Source: Geodermatophilaceae bacterium URHB0062
Lineage (GTDB): Bacteria > Actinomycetota > Actinomycetes > Mycobacteriales > Geodermatophilaceae
NCBI GenBank assembly: GCA_000620185.1
Contig: KK211086.1
Span: forward strand, 869,842 to 933,841
Length of the DNA: 64,000 bases
Direction of reading: 5' to 3'
Made by a program: the position numbers and the translations under genes. Below are positions 49,653 to 57,957 of the stretch, one piece after another (the stretch's first letter is position 1; each line of letters starts with the position of its first letter). The notes beneath the pieces were generated by a model. The model saw only the letters and a list, made by a program, of their open reading frames with translations. It had not been told where the DNA came from and ran no database searches.

Positions 49653-50423
49653 ATGACCGATGGTGCACCGAGGGTCGAGCGGGACGGCGACGTCGTCCGC
49701 ATCACGATGACGCGGGCCGCCCGCCGCAACGCGCTGTCCCGCGAGCACCTGACCCAGTTGCTGGCCGCCGTCACCGAGACCGGCAACAGCGACGCTACGG
49801 GCATCGTGCTCGGCGGCGAGGGCCCGGTGTTCAGCGCCGGCCACGACTTCGCCGACGTGGCCGGCGCCTCGCTCCCGGAGGTGCGCAGCCTGCTGGCGCT
49901 GTGCACCGACCTGATGCAGGCGATCCAGGAGGTGCCACAGGTGGTCGTCGCCCGCGTGCACGCACTGGCCACCGCCGCCGGCTGCCAGCTGGTCGCCTCG
50001 TGCGATCTGGCCGTCGCCGCGGAGTCGGCCGGGTTCGCCGCTCCGGGTGGCAAGGGCGGCTGGTTCTGCCACACCCCGATGGTCGCGATCGCGCGCAACG
50101 TCGGCCGCAAGCGCGCGATGGAGCTGGCGCTGACCGGCGACGTCATCGACGCGGCCACGGCACTGGACTGGGGGCTGGTCAACCGGGTCGTGCCCGACGC
50201 CGAACTGGACGCGGCCGTCGACGACCTGATGGCCCGGGCCACCCGCGGTTCGCGCGCCAGCAAGGCGTGGGGCAAGCAGACGATGTACGCCCAGCTGGAC
50301 CGGCCGGAGCGTGACGCCTACACGACGGCCATCGAGGTCATGGCGGCGGCGAGTCAGCTCCCTGGGGCTCGGGAGGGCATGTCCGCGTTCCTGGAGAAGC
50401 GCCGGCCGAAGTGGCCCGACTGA
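49653..50423 (+). CDS. Enoyl-CoA hydratase/isomerase family protein lacking both catalytic glutamates
   Basis: A 256-residue crotonase-fold protein. The oxyanion-hole regions (FSAGHDFADV and ATAAGCQLVASCD) are present. The usual catalytic Glu positions read Gln (in GCQL) and Gly (in APGGKGGWF), so normal hydration is unlikely. This pattern recalls the ECHDC3-like subgroup, whose activity is unclear. It follows the mutase by 19 nt and may act in the same acyl-CoA pathway. Confidence 0.9.
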   Translation: MTDGAPRVERDGDVVRITMTRAARRNALSREHLTQLLAAVTETGNSDATGIVLGGEGPVFSAGHDFADVAGASLPEVRSLLALCTDLMQAIQEVPQVVVARVHALATAAGCQLVASCDLAVAAESAGFAAPGGKGGWFCHTPMVAIARNVGRKRAMELALTGDVIDAATALDWGLVNRVVPDAELDAAVDDLMARATRGSRASKAWGKQTMYAQLDRPERDAYTTAIEVMAAASQLPGAREGMSAFLEKRRPKWPD

Positions 50424-50425
50424 TC

Positions 50426-50926
50426 GTGGCCGAGCCGCGAGCCGACCGCCCGGTGATGCCGGGGTACGGCATCCTGCCCGCGGACGCCGGTAGCGGGCTG
50501 ATCCCGTGGTCGGAGGCGGAGCGCCGCCTGACCCTCGCGCACGACTACTGGGTGGCGACGGTGCGGCCCGACGGCAGCCCCCACGCCATGCCCGTCTGGG
50601 GCGTGTGGACCGACGGTCGGCTGTGGTTCTCCAGCGGCCTGCGCTCGCGCAAGGCGCGCAACCTCGCCGCCGAGGCCCGCTGCACCGTCACGACCGACGA
50701 CGCCCGCAGCCCCGTCGTCGTCAACGGCAGGGCCGAACGGGTGACAGACGCCGGCCGGATCGCCGGCTTCGTCGCGGCGGTGAACGCGAAGTACCGGGCC
50801 GGCATGACGGTCGAGTTCCAGGACCCGGCGATCAACGGCACCTACGCCGTCCGGCCGGTCACGGTCATCGCGCTCACCGACGGCGACTTCACCGGCAGCC
50901 CGACCCGCTGGCGGTTCGGCGAGTAG
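50426..50926 (+). CDS. Pyridoxamine 5'-phosphate oxidase/F420-type split-barrel protein
   Basis: A 166-residue split-barrel protein with HDYWVATVRPDGSPHAMPVWGVWTDGRLWFSSG (key part RPDGSPHAMPVWG) and RKARNLAAEARCTVTTDD, typical of the FMN/F420-binding family. The cofactor and substrate are unknown. The GTG at 50426, just after the upstream stop, is chosen; an earlier GTG at 50411 overlaps that gene. Confidence 0.88.
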   Translation: MAEPRADRPVMPGYGILPADAGSGLIPWSEAERRLTLAHDYWVATVRPDGSPHAMPVWGVWTDGRLWFSSGLRSRKARNLAAEARCTVTTDDARSPVVVNGRAERVTDAGRIAGFVAAVNAKYRAGMTVEFQDPAINGTYAVRPVTVIALTDGDFTGSPTRWRFGE

Positions 50927-51114
50927 CCCGTCGCCGTGAGTGTCGCCACATGCGGGATGCGTCAGCGGGCGGGCGGCATTGACCTTTCTGTGCAGAACCT
51001 GTGGGGCCTGACGCGCCGCCGTGCGCTGGATTTCGGCCGGGTGACGACCGCGGCCTGTTGAGCCGCGCCGCTCCGCCGTCCCCCCTCGCACATCCTCCGA
51101 AAGGCACCGCTCTC
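50927..51114 (+). other. Intergenic region upstream of the symporter gene
   Basis: 188 nt without a convincing gene. A TTGACC -35-like hexamer sits near 50981-50986. AAAGG precedes the next GTG. Confidence 0.3.
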
Positions 51115-52443
51115 GTGCTCGCTCGTCTTCGCCGCGTCCCGTTCGCGGCGCAGGTCCTCCTCGCCCTCGTCGTGGGCGTGGCCCTCGGCCTGATCGCCCG
51201 CCACATGGGGCCGCTCGGTCCCGAAGAGCCCAACTGGCTGACCAGCACCCTCCAGACCGTCGGCGGCACGTTCGTGACGCTGCTCAAGGTCCTCGTCCCG
51301 CCGCTGATCGTCACGGCCGTGATCGTCAGCATCGCGAACCTCAAGCAGGTCTCCAACGCCGCCCGCCTGGCCGGTCAGACCCTGCTGTGGTTCGCCATCA
51401 CCGCGCTGATCGCGGTGTCCATCGGCATCGGCCTGGGCCTGCTCACCCAGCCCGGCCGCAACGCCTCGGTCGACGCCGCTGCGCAGACCGCACCCGAGAC
51501 CACCGGCTCGTGGTGGGACTTCCTCACCGGCCTGGTGCCGCACAACATCCTCGGCCTGCAGTCCTCGCCCGAGGGCGACCTCTCCTTCAACGTGCTGCAG
51601 CTGATCGTGCTCTCGGTGGCGATCGGCATCGCGGCGCTCAAGGTCGGTGAGCCGGCCGAGCCGTTCCTCGGCCTCGTGCGGTCGGCGCTGACGATCGTGC
51701 AGAAGGTGCTGTGGTGGGTCATCCTCCTGGCACCGCTGGGCACGGTCGGCCTGATCGGCAACGCGGTCGCCACCTACGGCTGGGAGTCCCTCGGCTCGCT
51801 CGGCGTCTTCGCCGGCGCCGTCTACGCGGGCCTCGCGCTGGTGCTGTTCGTCGTCTACCCGGTGCTGCTGCGGGTGCACGGCCTCTCGCCGCGGCGCTAC
51901 TTCGCCGGCGCGTGGCCCGCGATCCAGCTGGCCTTCGTGTCGCGCTCGTCGATCGGCACCCTGCCGGTCACCGAGCGGGTGACCGAGCAGAACCTCGGCG
52001 TCCCGCGGTCCTACGCCTCCTTCGCCGTCCCCTTCGGGGCGACGACGAAGATGGACGGGTGCGCCGCGATCTACCCGGCGCTGGCGGCGATCTTCGTGGC
52101 GCAGTTCTTCGGCGTCGACCTGTCGATCACCGACTACCTGCTGATCGTGCTCGTGTCCGTCGTCGGCTCGGCCGCCACCGCGGGGGTGACCGGCGCGGTC
52201 GTCATGCTCACGCTGACGCTGTCGACGCTCGGTCTGCCCCTGGCCGGTGTCGGCCTGCTGCTGGCGATCGACCCGATCCTCGACATGGGCCGCACCGCGG
52301 TGAACGTCGCGGGCCAGGCGCTCGTGCCGACGATCGTCGCCAAGCGCGAGGGCATCCTCGACGTCGAGCGGTACCGGGGGACGTCGTCGGTCGACCCGGT
52401 GGCCGACCTCGACGCCGATCTGCGCGAGCCGGTCACCGTCTGA
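51115..52443 (+). CDS. Dicarboxylate/cation symporter (DAACS family)
   Basis: A 442-residue membrane protein of the glutamate transporter fold. It has hairpin 1 with SRSSIGTLPVTERV, the PFGATTKMDGCAAIYPALAAIFVAQFFG transport core (key part TTKMDGCA), and hairpin 2/TM8 with AIDPILDMGRTAVNVAGQAL. It should bring in C4-dicarboxylates or acidic amino acids with Na+ or H+. The GTG at 51115 is chosen over an upstream ATG that would add a Pro-rich, poorly conserved start. Confidence 0.93.
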   Translation: MLARLRRVPFAAQVLLALVVGVALGLIARHMGPLGPEEPNWLTSTLQTVGGTFVTLLKVLVPPLIVTAVIVSIANLKQVSNAARLAGQTLLWFAITALIAVSIGIGLGLLTQPGRNASVDAAAQTAPETTGSWWDFLTGLVPHNILGLQSSPEGDLSFNVLQLIVLSVAIGIAALKVGEPAEPFLGLVRSALTIVQKVLWWVILLAPLGTVGLIGNAVATYGWESLGSLGVFAGAVYAGLALVLFVVYPVLLRVHGLSPRRYFAGAWPAIQLAFVSRSSIGTLPVTERVTEQNLGVPRSYASFAVPFGATTKMDGCAAIYPALAAIFVAQFFGVDLSITDYLLIVLVSVVGSAATAGVTGAVVMLTLTLSTLGLPLAGVGLLLAIDPILDMGRTAVNVAGQALVPTIVAKREGILDVERYRGTSSVDPVADLDADLREPVTV

Positions 52444-52459
52444 CGCAGCCTCCGCCCGC

Positions 52460-52498
52460 AACCGGCCCGGACCTCCACCTCGGAGGTCCGGGCCGGTT
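52460..52498 (+). terminator. Strong terminator hairpin after the symporter
   Basis: A perfect 17-bp stem (52460-52476 with 52482-52498; inner AACCGGCCCGG/CCGGGCCGGTT) and 5-nt loop, beginning 17 nt after the stop. No T-run. Confidence 0.8.
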
Positions 52499-52930
52499 GG
52501 CGTCCCGGGTAGCAGGTCAGGGCGGTGCACGCCTTCCGCGGCCAGCGGCGGTAGCGGACGGGCACCGATCAACGCAGCCAGTTTCGGCACACTGCGGTGT
52601 CGCGTGAGGCGACTGAACAGGATGTGATGCGGGTCACGCTTTGCCCGCTCACATGTCCCCAAGCGCCTCATTGGCCTCCCCCATGTGCGAGATGCCGACA
52701 CACTGTCCTTCGATACTGACTCTCAGTAGTCGAACCCAGGCATGTCGACCCCGGCCGATGTCATTCCACGCGGTCAGCCGCTCACTGTCGGTTGACACCC
52801 AGACGAGTTGCCTGCGACCTTCTTGCCGTCCACGGGGACGAGCGCATGGCCAGCACAGCGACCCAATTCGGGGGAGCGCCCAGGCCCGCCTGCGCCTCTC
52901 TTTTCCACGACTCCGACAAGGGGATCAGTC
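52499..52930 (+). promoter_or_regulatory. Regulatory region upstream of the surface-protein operon
   Basis: 432 nt with no convincing gene. It holds a CRP-like site TGTGA-N6-TCACG (52623-52638), part of a wider imperfect inverted repeat (52622-52653); a perfect palindrome TACTGA-CTC-TCAGTA (52714-52728); and TTGACA (52792-52797) as a possible -35. The last 90 nt look like a leader; I checked for c-di-GMP riboswitch consensus and did not find it. Confidence 0.5.
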
Positions 52931-53392
52931 ATGCGCGCTCTCAACAAGAAGGTCATCACCGGCGTCGTCGCCGGCGCCATCGTCCTCGGCGGCAGCGGTG
53001 TCGCCATGGCCTACTGGGGCACCACGGGCAAGGCCGCCGGGCAGGCCTCGACCGCCGACGGCGCCGCCAACCTGACCGTGCTGCACGACGCGACCATCGC
53101 CCCCATGTACCCGGGTGACAAGCCGCAGGCCATCACCGGCACGATCAAGAACAACGCCAAGAACTCGGCCTACGTCCGCCAGGTGGCCGTCAGCATGCAG
53201 GTTCTCGGTGGCGCTGGGTGCGACGCCTCCGACTACACGCTCTCCTCCGACTCGCTGCCCGTGAACAAGGACATCGCCAGCGGGCAGACCGTCGTGTTCT
53301 CCGGCGCCACTATCCAGTTCAACAACAAGCCCGACGAGAACCAGGACGGCTGCAAGAACGCGACGGTCTACCTGAACTTCGTCGCCAGTTGA
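52931..53392 (+). CDS. Small exported protein with TasA/camelysin-like signal
   Basis: A 153-residue secreted protein. The signal sequence (VITGVVAGAIVLGGSGVAMA) ends before YWGTTGKA, like the A-x-A/Y-W or F-W sites of SipW-dependent fibre proteins. The mature part is beta-rich, with a cysteine pair (GAGCDASDYTL and ENQDGCKNATVYLNF) that could form a disulfide. The same C-terminal motif recurs in the next protein. It may be the main subunit of a surface fibre; no SipW-like peptidase is in the window. AAGGGG precedes the ATG. Confidence 0.8.
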   Translation: MRALNKKVITGVVAGAIVLGGSGVAMAYWGTTGKAAGQASTADGAANLTVLHDATIAPMYPGDKPQAITGTIKNNAKNSAYVRQVAVSMQVLGGAGCDASDYTLSSDSLPVNKDIASGQTVVFSGATIQFNNKPDENQDGCKNATVYLNFVAS

Positions 53393-53399
53393 GCGCTCC

Positions 53400-53434
53400 G
53401 GGTGGGTGCGGGCTCGCAGTAGCCGCACCCACCC
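53400..53434 (+). terminator. Hairpin after the first surface gene
   Basis: A perfect 12-bp stem, GGGTGGGTGCGG (53400-53411) with CCGCACCCACCC (53423-53434), 7 nt after the stop. It could be a terminator that lets only some transcripts reach the next two genes. Confidence 0.6.
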
Positions 53435-53491
53435 GTTCCCGCGTGAAGGCAGCGGAGCCGTCCGCGAGCGACGCAAGACGGAGGGCAGGCG

Positions 53492-54598
53492 ATGAGAGCA
53501 GCGGCAGGAGTCCGGCCCACCGTGGTGGTGCTGCTGGGCGTGCTCGTCGTCCTCGCCGTCGCCGGAGGTGTCGGCCTGGCGGCGCAGCCGAAGCTGGACT
53601 TCCGCCTCGGCGTCGCGCCGGCGAGCCAGTCCGTCCAACAGGGCCGGTCGGCCGACTACTCGGTGACTGTTAGCGGAACCGGCGGGTTCACGGGCCTCGT
53701 CGCCTACCGCCTGAGCGGTCTGCCGCGAGGGGTGACCGCAACGTTCAACCCCGCGATCGCCTCGCTCACCACGGGGAACTCGTCGGCCACCACGGCGCTC
53801 AGCATCGTGACGAGTGACAGGTCGCCCGCGGGATCATGGACGTTCAGCGTCATCGGGGCCAGCGGCTCCATCGAGCGAGCCGTCTCCGCGGGCCTGAGAA
53901 TCGACCACGCCCTGAACGGCCCCTTCGGCATCACCGCGAGTCCTTCCTCCGTGACGATCGCCCCCGGCTCGACGGCGGTGTTCCAGGTCTCCGTCGCTCG
54001 CGATCCGGGCCTCACAGGGGTGGTCGACCTGGCGGCCTACGGGCTCTGGCCGGCCGGCATCTCGCCGTCCTTCAGTTCCCCGTCCGTCGCGGACAGCTCG
54101 TCGACGCTGCAGGTCAGGGCCGCGGCGAGCAGCCGGCCCGGCACCTTCTCGCTCTTCCTCGTCGGCTCGTCATCGATCGGCGGCACGAAGGCTTACCAGT
54201 ACGCGCAGGTGCAGGTCGTCGTGGCCGACAGCAAGAAGCCGCTCGGCATCTCCGGCGGCGACGTGGCCGGACTGGCCCCGGGCGTCGGCAACCAGGCGCT
54301 CGACCTGGCGCTGAGCAACCCGGCCAACCGAGCCATCTCGGTGACCAACGTCAGCGTCGTCGTGACCGGCACCAGCGCCGGCCCCGCGTGTGGACCGGAG
54401 AACTTCGCGGTGTCGCAGTACAGCGGCCCTTATCCGTTGTCTCTGCCCGCCGGCGCCACCGACGCCTCCATGTCGAGCCTGCGCATCCCGGCCGCCCAAC
54501 AGCCGCAGTTGATGATGCTCGACCTTCCCGTCAACCAGGATGCATGCAAGAACGTGACGGTCGACCTGTCCTACTCGGGCTCGGCACGGGGCGACTGA
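53492..54598 (+). CDS. Exported multi-domain (Ig-like) protein
   Basis: A 368-residue protein with an N-terminal membrane helix (TVVVLLGVLVVLAVAGGVGLAA), two Ig-like beta domains (starting near FRLGVAPASQSVQQGRS and FGITASPSSVTIAPGST) and a C-terminal domain. That last domain has CGPENFAVSQYSG and VNQDACKNVTVDLSYSG, matching the cysteine-containing end of the preceding small protein. It is probably an anchored or minor component of the same surface structure. The role is unknown. Confidence 0.8.
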   Translation: MRAAAGVRPTVVVLLGVLVVLAVAGGVGLAAQPKLDFRLGVAPASQSVQQGRSADYSVTVSGTGGFTGLVAYRLSGLPRGVTATFNPAIASLTTGNSSATTALSIVTSDRSPAGSWTFSVIGASGSIERAVSAGLRIDHALNGPFGITASPSSVTIAPGSTAVFQVSVARDPGLTGVVDLAAYGLWPAGISPSFSSPSVADSSSTLQVRAAASSRPGTFSLFLVGSSSIGGTKAYQYAQVQVVVADSKKPLGISGGDVAGLAPGVGNQALDLALSNPANRAISVTNVSVVVTGTSAGPACGPENFAVSQYSGPYPLSLPAGATDASMSSLRIPAAQQPQLMMLDLPVNQDACKNVTVDLSYSGSARGD

Positions 54599-54599
54599 G

Positions 54600-55799
54600 A
54601 TGAGCATCCGGCCCTTGTCCATGCGCAGGACCTCGCTCCTCGTCGCCTCCCTCGCCGCCATCATCGCGGTCCCCTCGACGGCCTGGGCCTTCTGGACCAC
54701 CGCTGCCGTCGGCACCGGTACGGCGCTCACCGGCACGCTCGAGGCGCCGACCGACGTCCGCGCCGACGCGACCGGTGGCGATGTCACCATCAGCTGGTCG
54801 TCCCCGACGCAGTCCTATCCTGCCTCGACCCTCGGGTACGAGGCGAAGGACGACCGCGGCAACACGGTATGCAGCGCCGCCTCGCCGACCGGTACGAGCT
54901 GCTCGTACCGGGCGTCGACGGGCACCTTCCGCTACGCGGTCACCGCTGTGTTCGAGTCATGGACGGCGACGAGCGACCTCAGCGACCCGCTCACGGTGAG
55001 TGCGACCCCGACCGGGGTGCAGGCCTCCGCAGGGTCGGGCCAGTCCGCTGCGCCGTCCACGGCTTTTGCGATACCGCTGGTCGTCTCGGTGACCGACAGC
55101 TCCGGTGCCGCGGTTCCCCGTGCGACGGTCACGTTCACCGCGCCGGGATGGGGCGCCTCGGGCGCCTTCGCCGACGGTACGCCGACCGCAAAGTCCACCA
55201 CGGACGTCAGTGGCGAGGCCGCTGCACCGACCTTCACCGCGAACGGCATCGCAGGCACCTACACGGTGACGGCGACCGTCGCCGGCGTCACAGCTTCGGC
55301 AGGCTTCAGCCTCGCCAACCAGGCAGGGGACCCTGCTGCATCAACAGGCAACGGCGCCGCGGTCGCGACCCCTGACGACGCGACCACGACCGACCCTGAC
55401 CGGGCGGTCACGGCCGACACGGTTGCGATCACCAGTGCGCCCGCCACGGGGTCGGCCTCGTCGACCGCCGACCTCGGCGCCATCACCGTTGAGCTGCAGG
55501 ACGCATCCGGCGCAACCGTTCCCGCCGCGGTCCCGACCACGGTGTTCCTGTCGTCCAACAGCACCGGAACCGCCGTGTTCGCTGCAACGCGACGCGGGCC
55601 GGCCCTCACCAGCGTGACGATTCCGCCCGGGTCGTCGTCGGTGTCCTTCTTCTACGGTGACACCGAAGCCGGCACCCCGACCGTCACGGCGGCGGTCGCG
55701 GGGCTGACGCCCGCCACCCAGATCCAGATCGTCACTACTGCAGCGGCGCAGGTGCCCACCCTCCCGACGCAGCCGCCGTCGAGCGCGAACGCGGGATGA
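54600..55799 (+). CDS. Exported FN3/Big-domain protein with TasA-like signal
   Basis: A 399-residue protein. The signal peptide (TSLLVASLAAIIAVPSTAWA) ends before FWTTAAVG, again the aromatic F/Y-W site. A fibronectin-III-like domain (APTDVRADATGGDVTISWSS) is followed by two Big_1-like Ig domains (VSVTDSSGAAVPRATVTFTA and VELQDASGATVPAAVPTTVF) and a Pro/Thr tail. It starts 1 nt after the previous stop, so it belongs to the same operon. Confidence 0.8.
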   Translation: MSIRPLSMRRTSLLVASLAAIIAVPSTAWAFWTTAAVGTGTALTGTLEAPTDVRADATGGDVTISWSSPTQSYPASTLGYEAKDDRGNTVCSAASPTGTSCSYRASTGTFRYAVTAVFESWTATSDLSDPLTVSATPTGVQASAGSGQSAAPSTAFAIPLVVSVTDSSGAAVPRATVTFTAPGWGASGAFADGTPTAKSTTDVSGEAAAPTFTANGIAGTYTVTATVAGVTASAGFSLANQAGDPAASTGNGAAVATPDDATTTDPDRAVTADTVAITSAPATGSASSTADLGAITVELQDASGATVPAAVPTTVFLSSNSTGTAVFAATRRGPALTSVTIPPGSSSVSFFYGDTEAGTPTVTAAVAGLTPATQIQIVTTAAAQVPTLPTQPPSSANAG

Positions 55800-55854
55800 A
55801 GGCTCGAGGCCTGGCGACGGACGGAGCCACGGCTTCGGGCCGGTACTGCCCATG

Positions 55855-55860
55855 TACCGT
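55855..55860 (+). promoter_or_regulatory. -10 box of a probable leaderless promoter (nucS)
   Basis: TACCGT ends 8 nt before the nucS GTG at 55869. Confidence 0.45.
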
Positions 55861-55868
55861 CGGCGCCC

Positions 55869-56540
55869 GTGCGCCTGGTGATCGCCCGTTGCTCCGTCGA
55901 CTACATCGGGCGGCTCACCGCCCACCTGCCCATGGCGACCCGCCTGCTGCTGGTCAAGGCCGACGGCTCGGTGTCCATCCACGCCGACGACCGCGCCTAC
56001 AAGCCGCTGAATTGGATGAGCCCGCCCTGCACCCTCAAGGACGAGCTCGCCGACGGCGCCGGCACGTGGACGGTGACCAACAAGGCCGGTGAGCAGCTGA
56101 TCATCACGATCGAGGGGGTCGAGCACGACCACGCCGCGGAGCTCGGTGTCGACCCGGGGCTGCAGAAGGACGGCGTCGAGGCCGAGCTGCAGCGTCTCCT
56201 CGCCCTGCACGTCGAGACGTTCGGCGCGGGCTGGTCGCTGGTGCGGCGCGAGTACCCGACCGCCATCGGCCCGGTCGACCTGCTGTGCCGCGACGCGTCG
56301 GGCACCACCGTGGCGGTCGAGATCAAGCGGCGGGGCGAGATCGACGGCGTGGAGCAGTTGACGAGATATCTGGAGCTGCTCAACCGCGATCCGCTGCTCG
56401 CGCCGGTCAAGGGTGTGTTCGCCGCGCAGGAGATCAAGCCCCAGGCGCGGGTGTTGGCGACCGACCGCGGGATCGACTGCGTGACCGTCGACTACGCCGT
56501 CCTCAAGGGCACCGACGATCCGACGCAACGACTGTTCTGA
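55869..56540 (+). CDS. nucS: Mismatch-specific endonuclease NucS/EndoMS
   Basis: A 223-residue enzyme of the non-canonical mismatch repair of actinobacteria and archaea. The N-terminal dimer domain ([20 protein letters not shown]) is followed by the RecB-like nuclease core with GPVDLLCRD and [22 protein letters not shown] (the D and E-x-K active site). It cuts both strands at mismatches. GTG start with TACCGT upstream. The gene commonly follows the ATP-synthase region in actinobacteria; here a surface operon sits before it. Confidence 0.96.
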   Translation: MRLVIARCSVDYIGRLTAHLPMATRLLLVKADGSVSIHADDRAYKPLNWMSPPCTLKDELADGAGTWTVTNKAGEQLIITIEGVEHDHAAELGVDPGLQKDGVEAELQRLLALHVETFGAGWSLVRREYPTAIGPVDLLCRDASGTTVAVEIKRRGEIDGVEQLTRYLELLNRDPLLAPVKGVFAAQEIKPQARVLATDRGIDCVTVDYAVLKGTDDPTQRLF

Positions 56541-56729
56541 CGCGCGGACGACGACGCCGTCAGCGCTCCGGATGGTGTGCGCCGAGTGCCCGTTCGGCGT
56601 GCGGAACGGGCCCTCCGCGCACTTCACCGGGATCAGCCCGCCGTAGGCCCGCGTGCTGTTCCGACGCTTCTTCCAGGTCCTCGTATCCGATAGGCGCTCG
56701 GCGCACTCCCTCTGGTCGGAGGGGGAACC

Positions 56730-57803
56730 ATGACCACTACCACTCAGTCGGCGCCGCCATCTCCCACTCGGCAGGTCCCGCGCTTCGAGCTGACCCTGGC
56801 GATCCTCGGGGCGGTGTGCGGTGCGGTCGTGCCAGTTGTGCTGACGGCCGGGAAGGCGCCGGATCCGGCGAAACTGGTCGGCCTGGCGCTCGGCGCCGCC
56901 CTCCCGCTGCTGGTCGGTGCGGCGGGGGCCAGACGTCCGGTCCGGGTCGGCGTCGTAGCCGTGCTGACCGTCGCGGCCGTCGCGCTCTCCTACAGCGGGT
57001 TGCAGGTCTTCGCCAAAGTGACCAACACGGAACCTGTTGTGCCCACCCCGCTGGCGATCATCTCGGGTCCCGGTGGCGGTGGCGGTGGCGGTGGCGGTGG
57101 CGGTGGCGGTGGTAACGGTGGCGGTGGTGGGACGACCGAGGACGCACTCGTCGAGACGTCGGGCGACCTCGGGATCAAGGTGGTGCCGAAGGTCATCACC
57201 TGCGATGCGGACGACGGCTGCGCAGCGGTCACCGTCACGAGCGTCGGCACGGCAACCCTGCGGATCACCAGCCTCGAGTTCACGGACGACGCAGGGTCCT
57301 ACCTAGCGGCGACCGGCTGCGACGGCGTGGCGCTCGCCAAGGAAGAGCAGTGCACGATCACGCTCGGGTTCACGGCGGAGAACGCCCCGGAGTCGGCGTC
57401 GGCCCACCTGGTCATCCACCAGAACCTGCCCGAGAAGCCGACGCTCGTTCCGCTCGACGCGCACGGCGCGTCGCCGGCCGAGCCAAACCTCGCCCTCGGG
57501 CCACCCGACTGCGATCTCTCCGGGCTGATCGAGGATCCCGACACCGGTGACGTCTCCGGTCCGGTACGCATCCACGCGCCGCTGACCGTCACGTCGCTGC
57601 CGGAGGGCACCGTGGTCGATGCCGCCGTGTACGTCGACGGCACAGAATCGCCGGCCATCGTGGACCTGGCGACCGGACAGGTGAGTCTCGAGGACTTCTA
57701 CCAGGGCGCGTACCCGGGTGAGGTTCTGATGGTCGTCGACCCCGGCCATCTCGTGACGGAGTCGAGCGAGGACGACAACGTCGTCTCGTGCCCGGTCCCA
57801 TGA
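56730..57803 (+). CDS. Membrane-anchored protein with Gly-linker, ASH-like and CARDB-like domains
   Basis: A 357-residue protein with two or three N-terminal transmembrane helices (LAILGAVCGAVVPVVLTAG, VGLALGAALPLLVGAAG and VGVVAVLTVAAVALSY). Then come a 20-residue Gly linker, a beta domain with four cysteines (ITCDADDGC, ATGCDG and EEQCTITLGF) resembling ASH/HYDIN-type domains, and a CARDB-like domain (PNLALGPPDCDLSG, VDPGHLVTESSEDDNVVSC). The outside part probably binds a surface partner. GGAGGGGG lies before the ATG. Confidence 0.75.
   Translation: MTTTTQSAPPSPTRQVPRFELTLAILGAVCGAVVPVVLTAGKAPDPAKLVGLALGAALPLLVGAAGARRPVRVGVVAVLTVAAVALSYSGLQVFAKVTNTEPVVPTPLAIISGPGGGGGGGGGGGGGGNGGGGGTTEDALVETSGDLGIKVVPKVITCDADDGCAAVTVTSVGTATLRITSLEFTDDAGSYLAATGCDGVALAKEEQCTITLGFTAENAPESASAHLVIHQNLPEKPTLVPLDAHGASPAEPNLALGPPDCDLSGLIEDPDTGDVSGPVRIHAPLTVTSLPEGTVVDAAVYVDGTESPAIVDLATGQVSLEDFYQGAYPGEVLMVVDPGHLVTESSEDDNVVSCPVP
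57072..57113 (+). repeat. Hexanucleotide repeat encoding a polyglycine linker
   Basis: Six perfect copies of GGTGGC (57072-57107) and one GGTGGT. Slippage in steps of 6 nt would change linker length without breaking the frame. Confidence 0.9.
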
Positions 57804-57872
57804 CGTCGGTCCGCGGCTCGCGGACGCGGCGCACCGCCCCCTGGACGGGCGCGCCGGGCAGCTGACCGTCAG

Positions 57873-57890
57873 GGGTTACTCGCCGGTAGC
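57873..57890 (+). promoter_or_regulatory. Shared operator-like site, copy upstream of the 3-hydroxybutyryl-CoA dehydrogenase
   Basis: GGGTTACTCGCCGGTAGC, 67 nt before the GTG at 57958, differs at one position from the site before the B12 mutase (47580-47597). Its dyad core TACTCGCCGGTA suits a TetR-type dimer; the regulator is not in the window as far as I can tell. Confidence 0.6.
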
Positions 57891-57957
57891 CAGTGAGCGG
57901 CCGGGTGCGCGCGGATGAGACACTGCCCGCGGATCGCTCGGCAGAAGAGAGGGCACC

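Noticed and set aside
52800..52930. Possible c-di-GMP or c-di-AMP riboswitch upstream of the first surface gene
   Set aside because: GGGGACGAGCGCATGGCC looked promising, but the conserved GCAAAG-type core and tetraloop receptor of GEMM could not be found, nor could a ydaO-type core.
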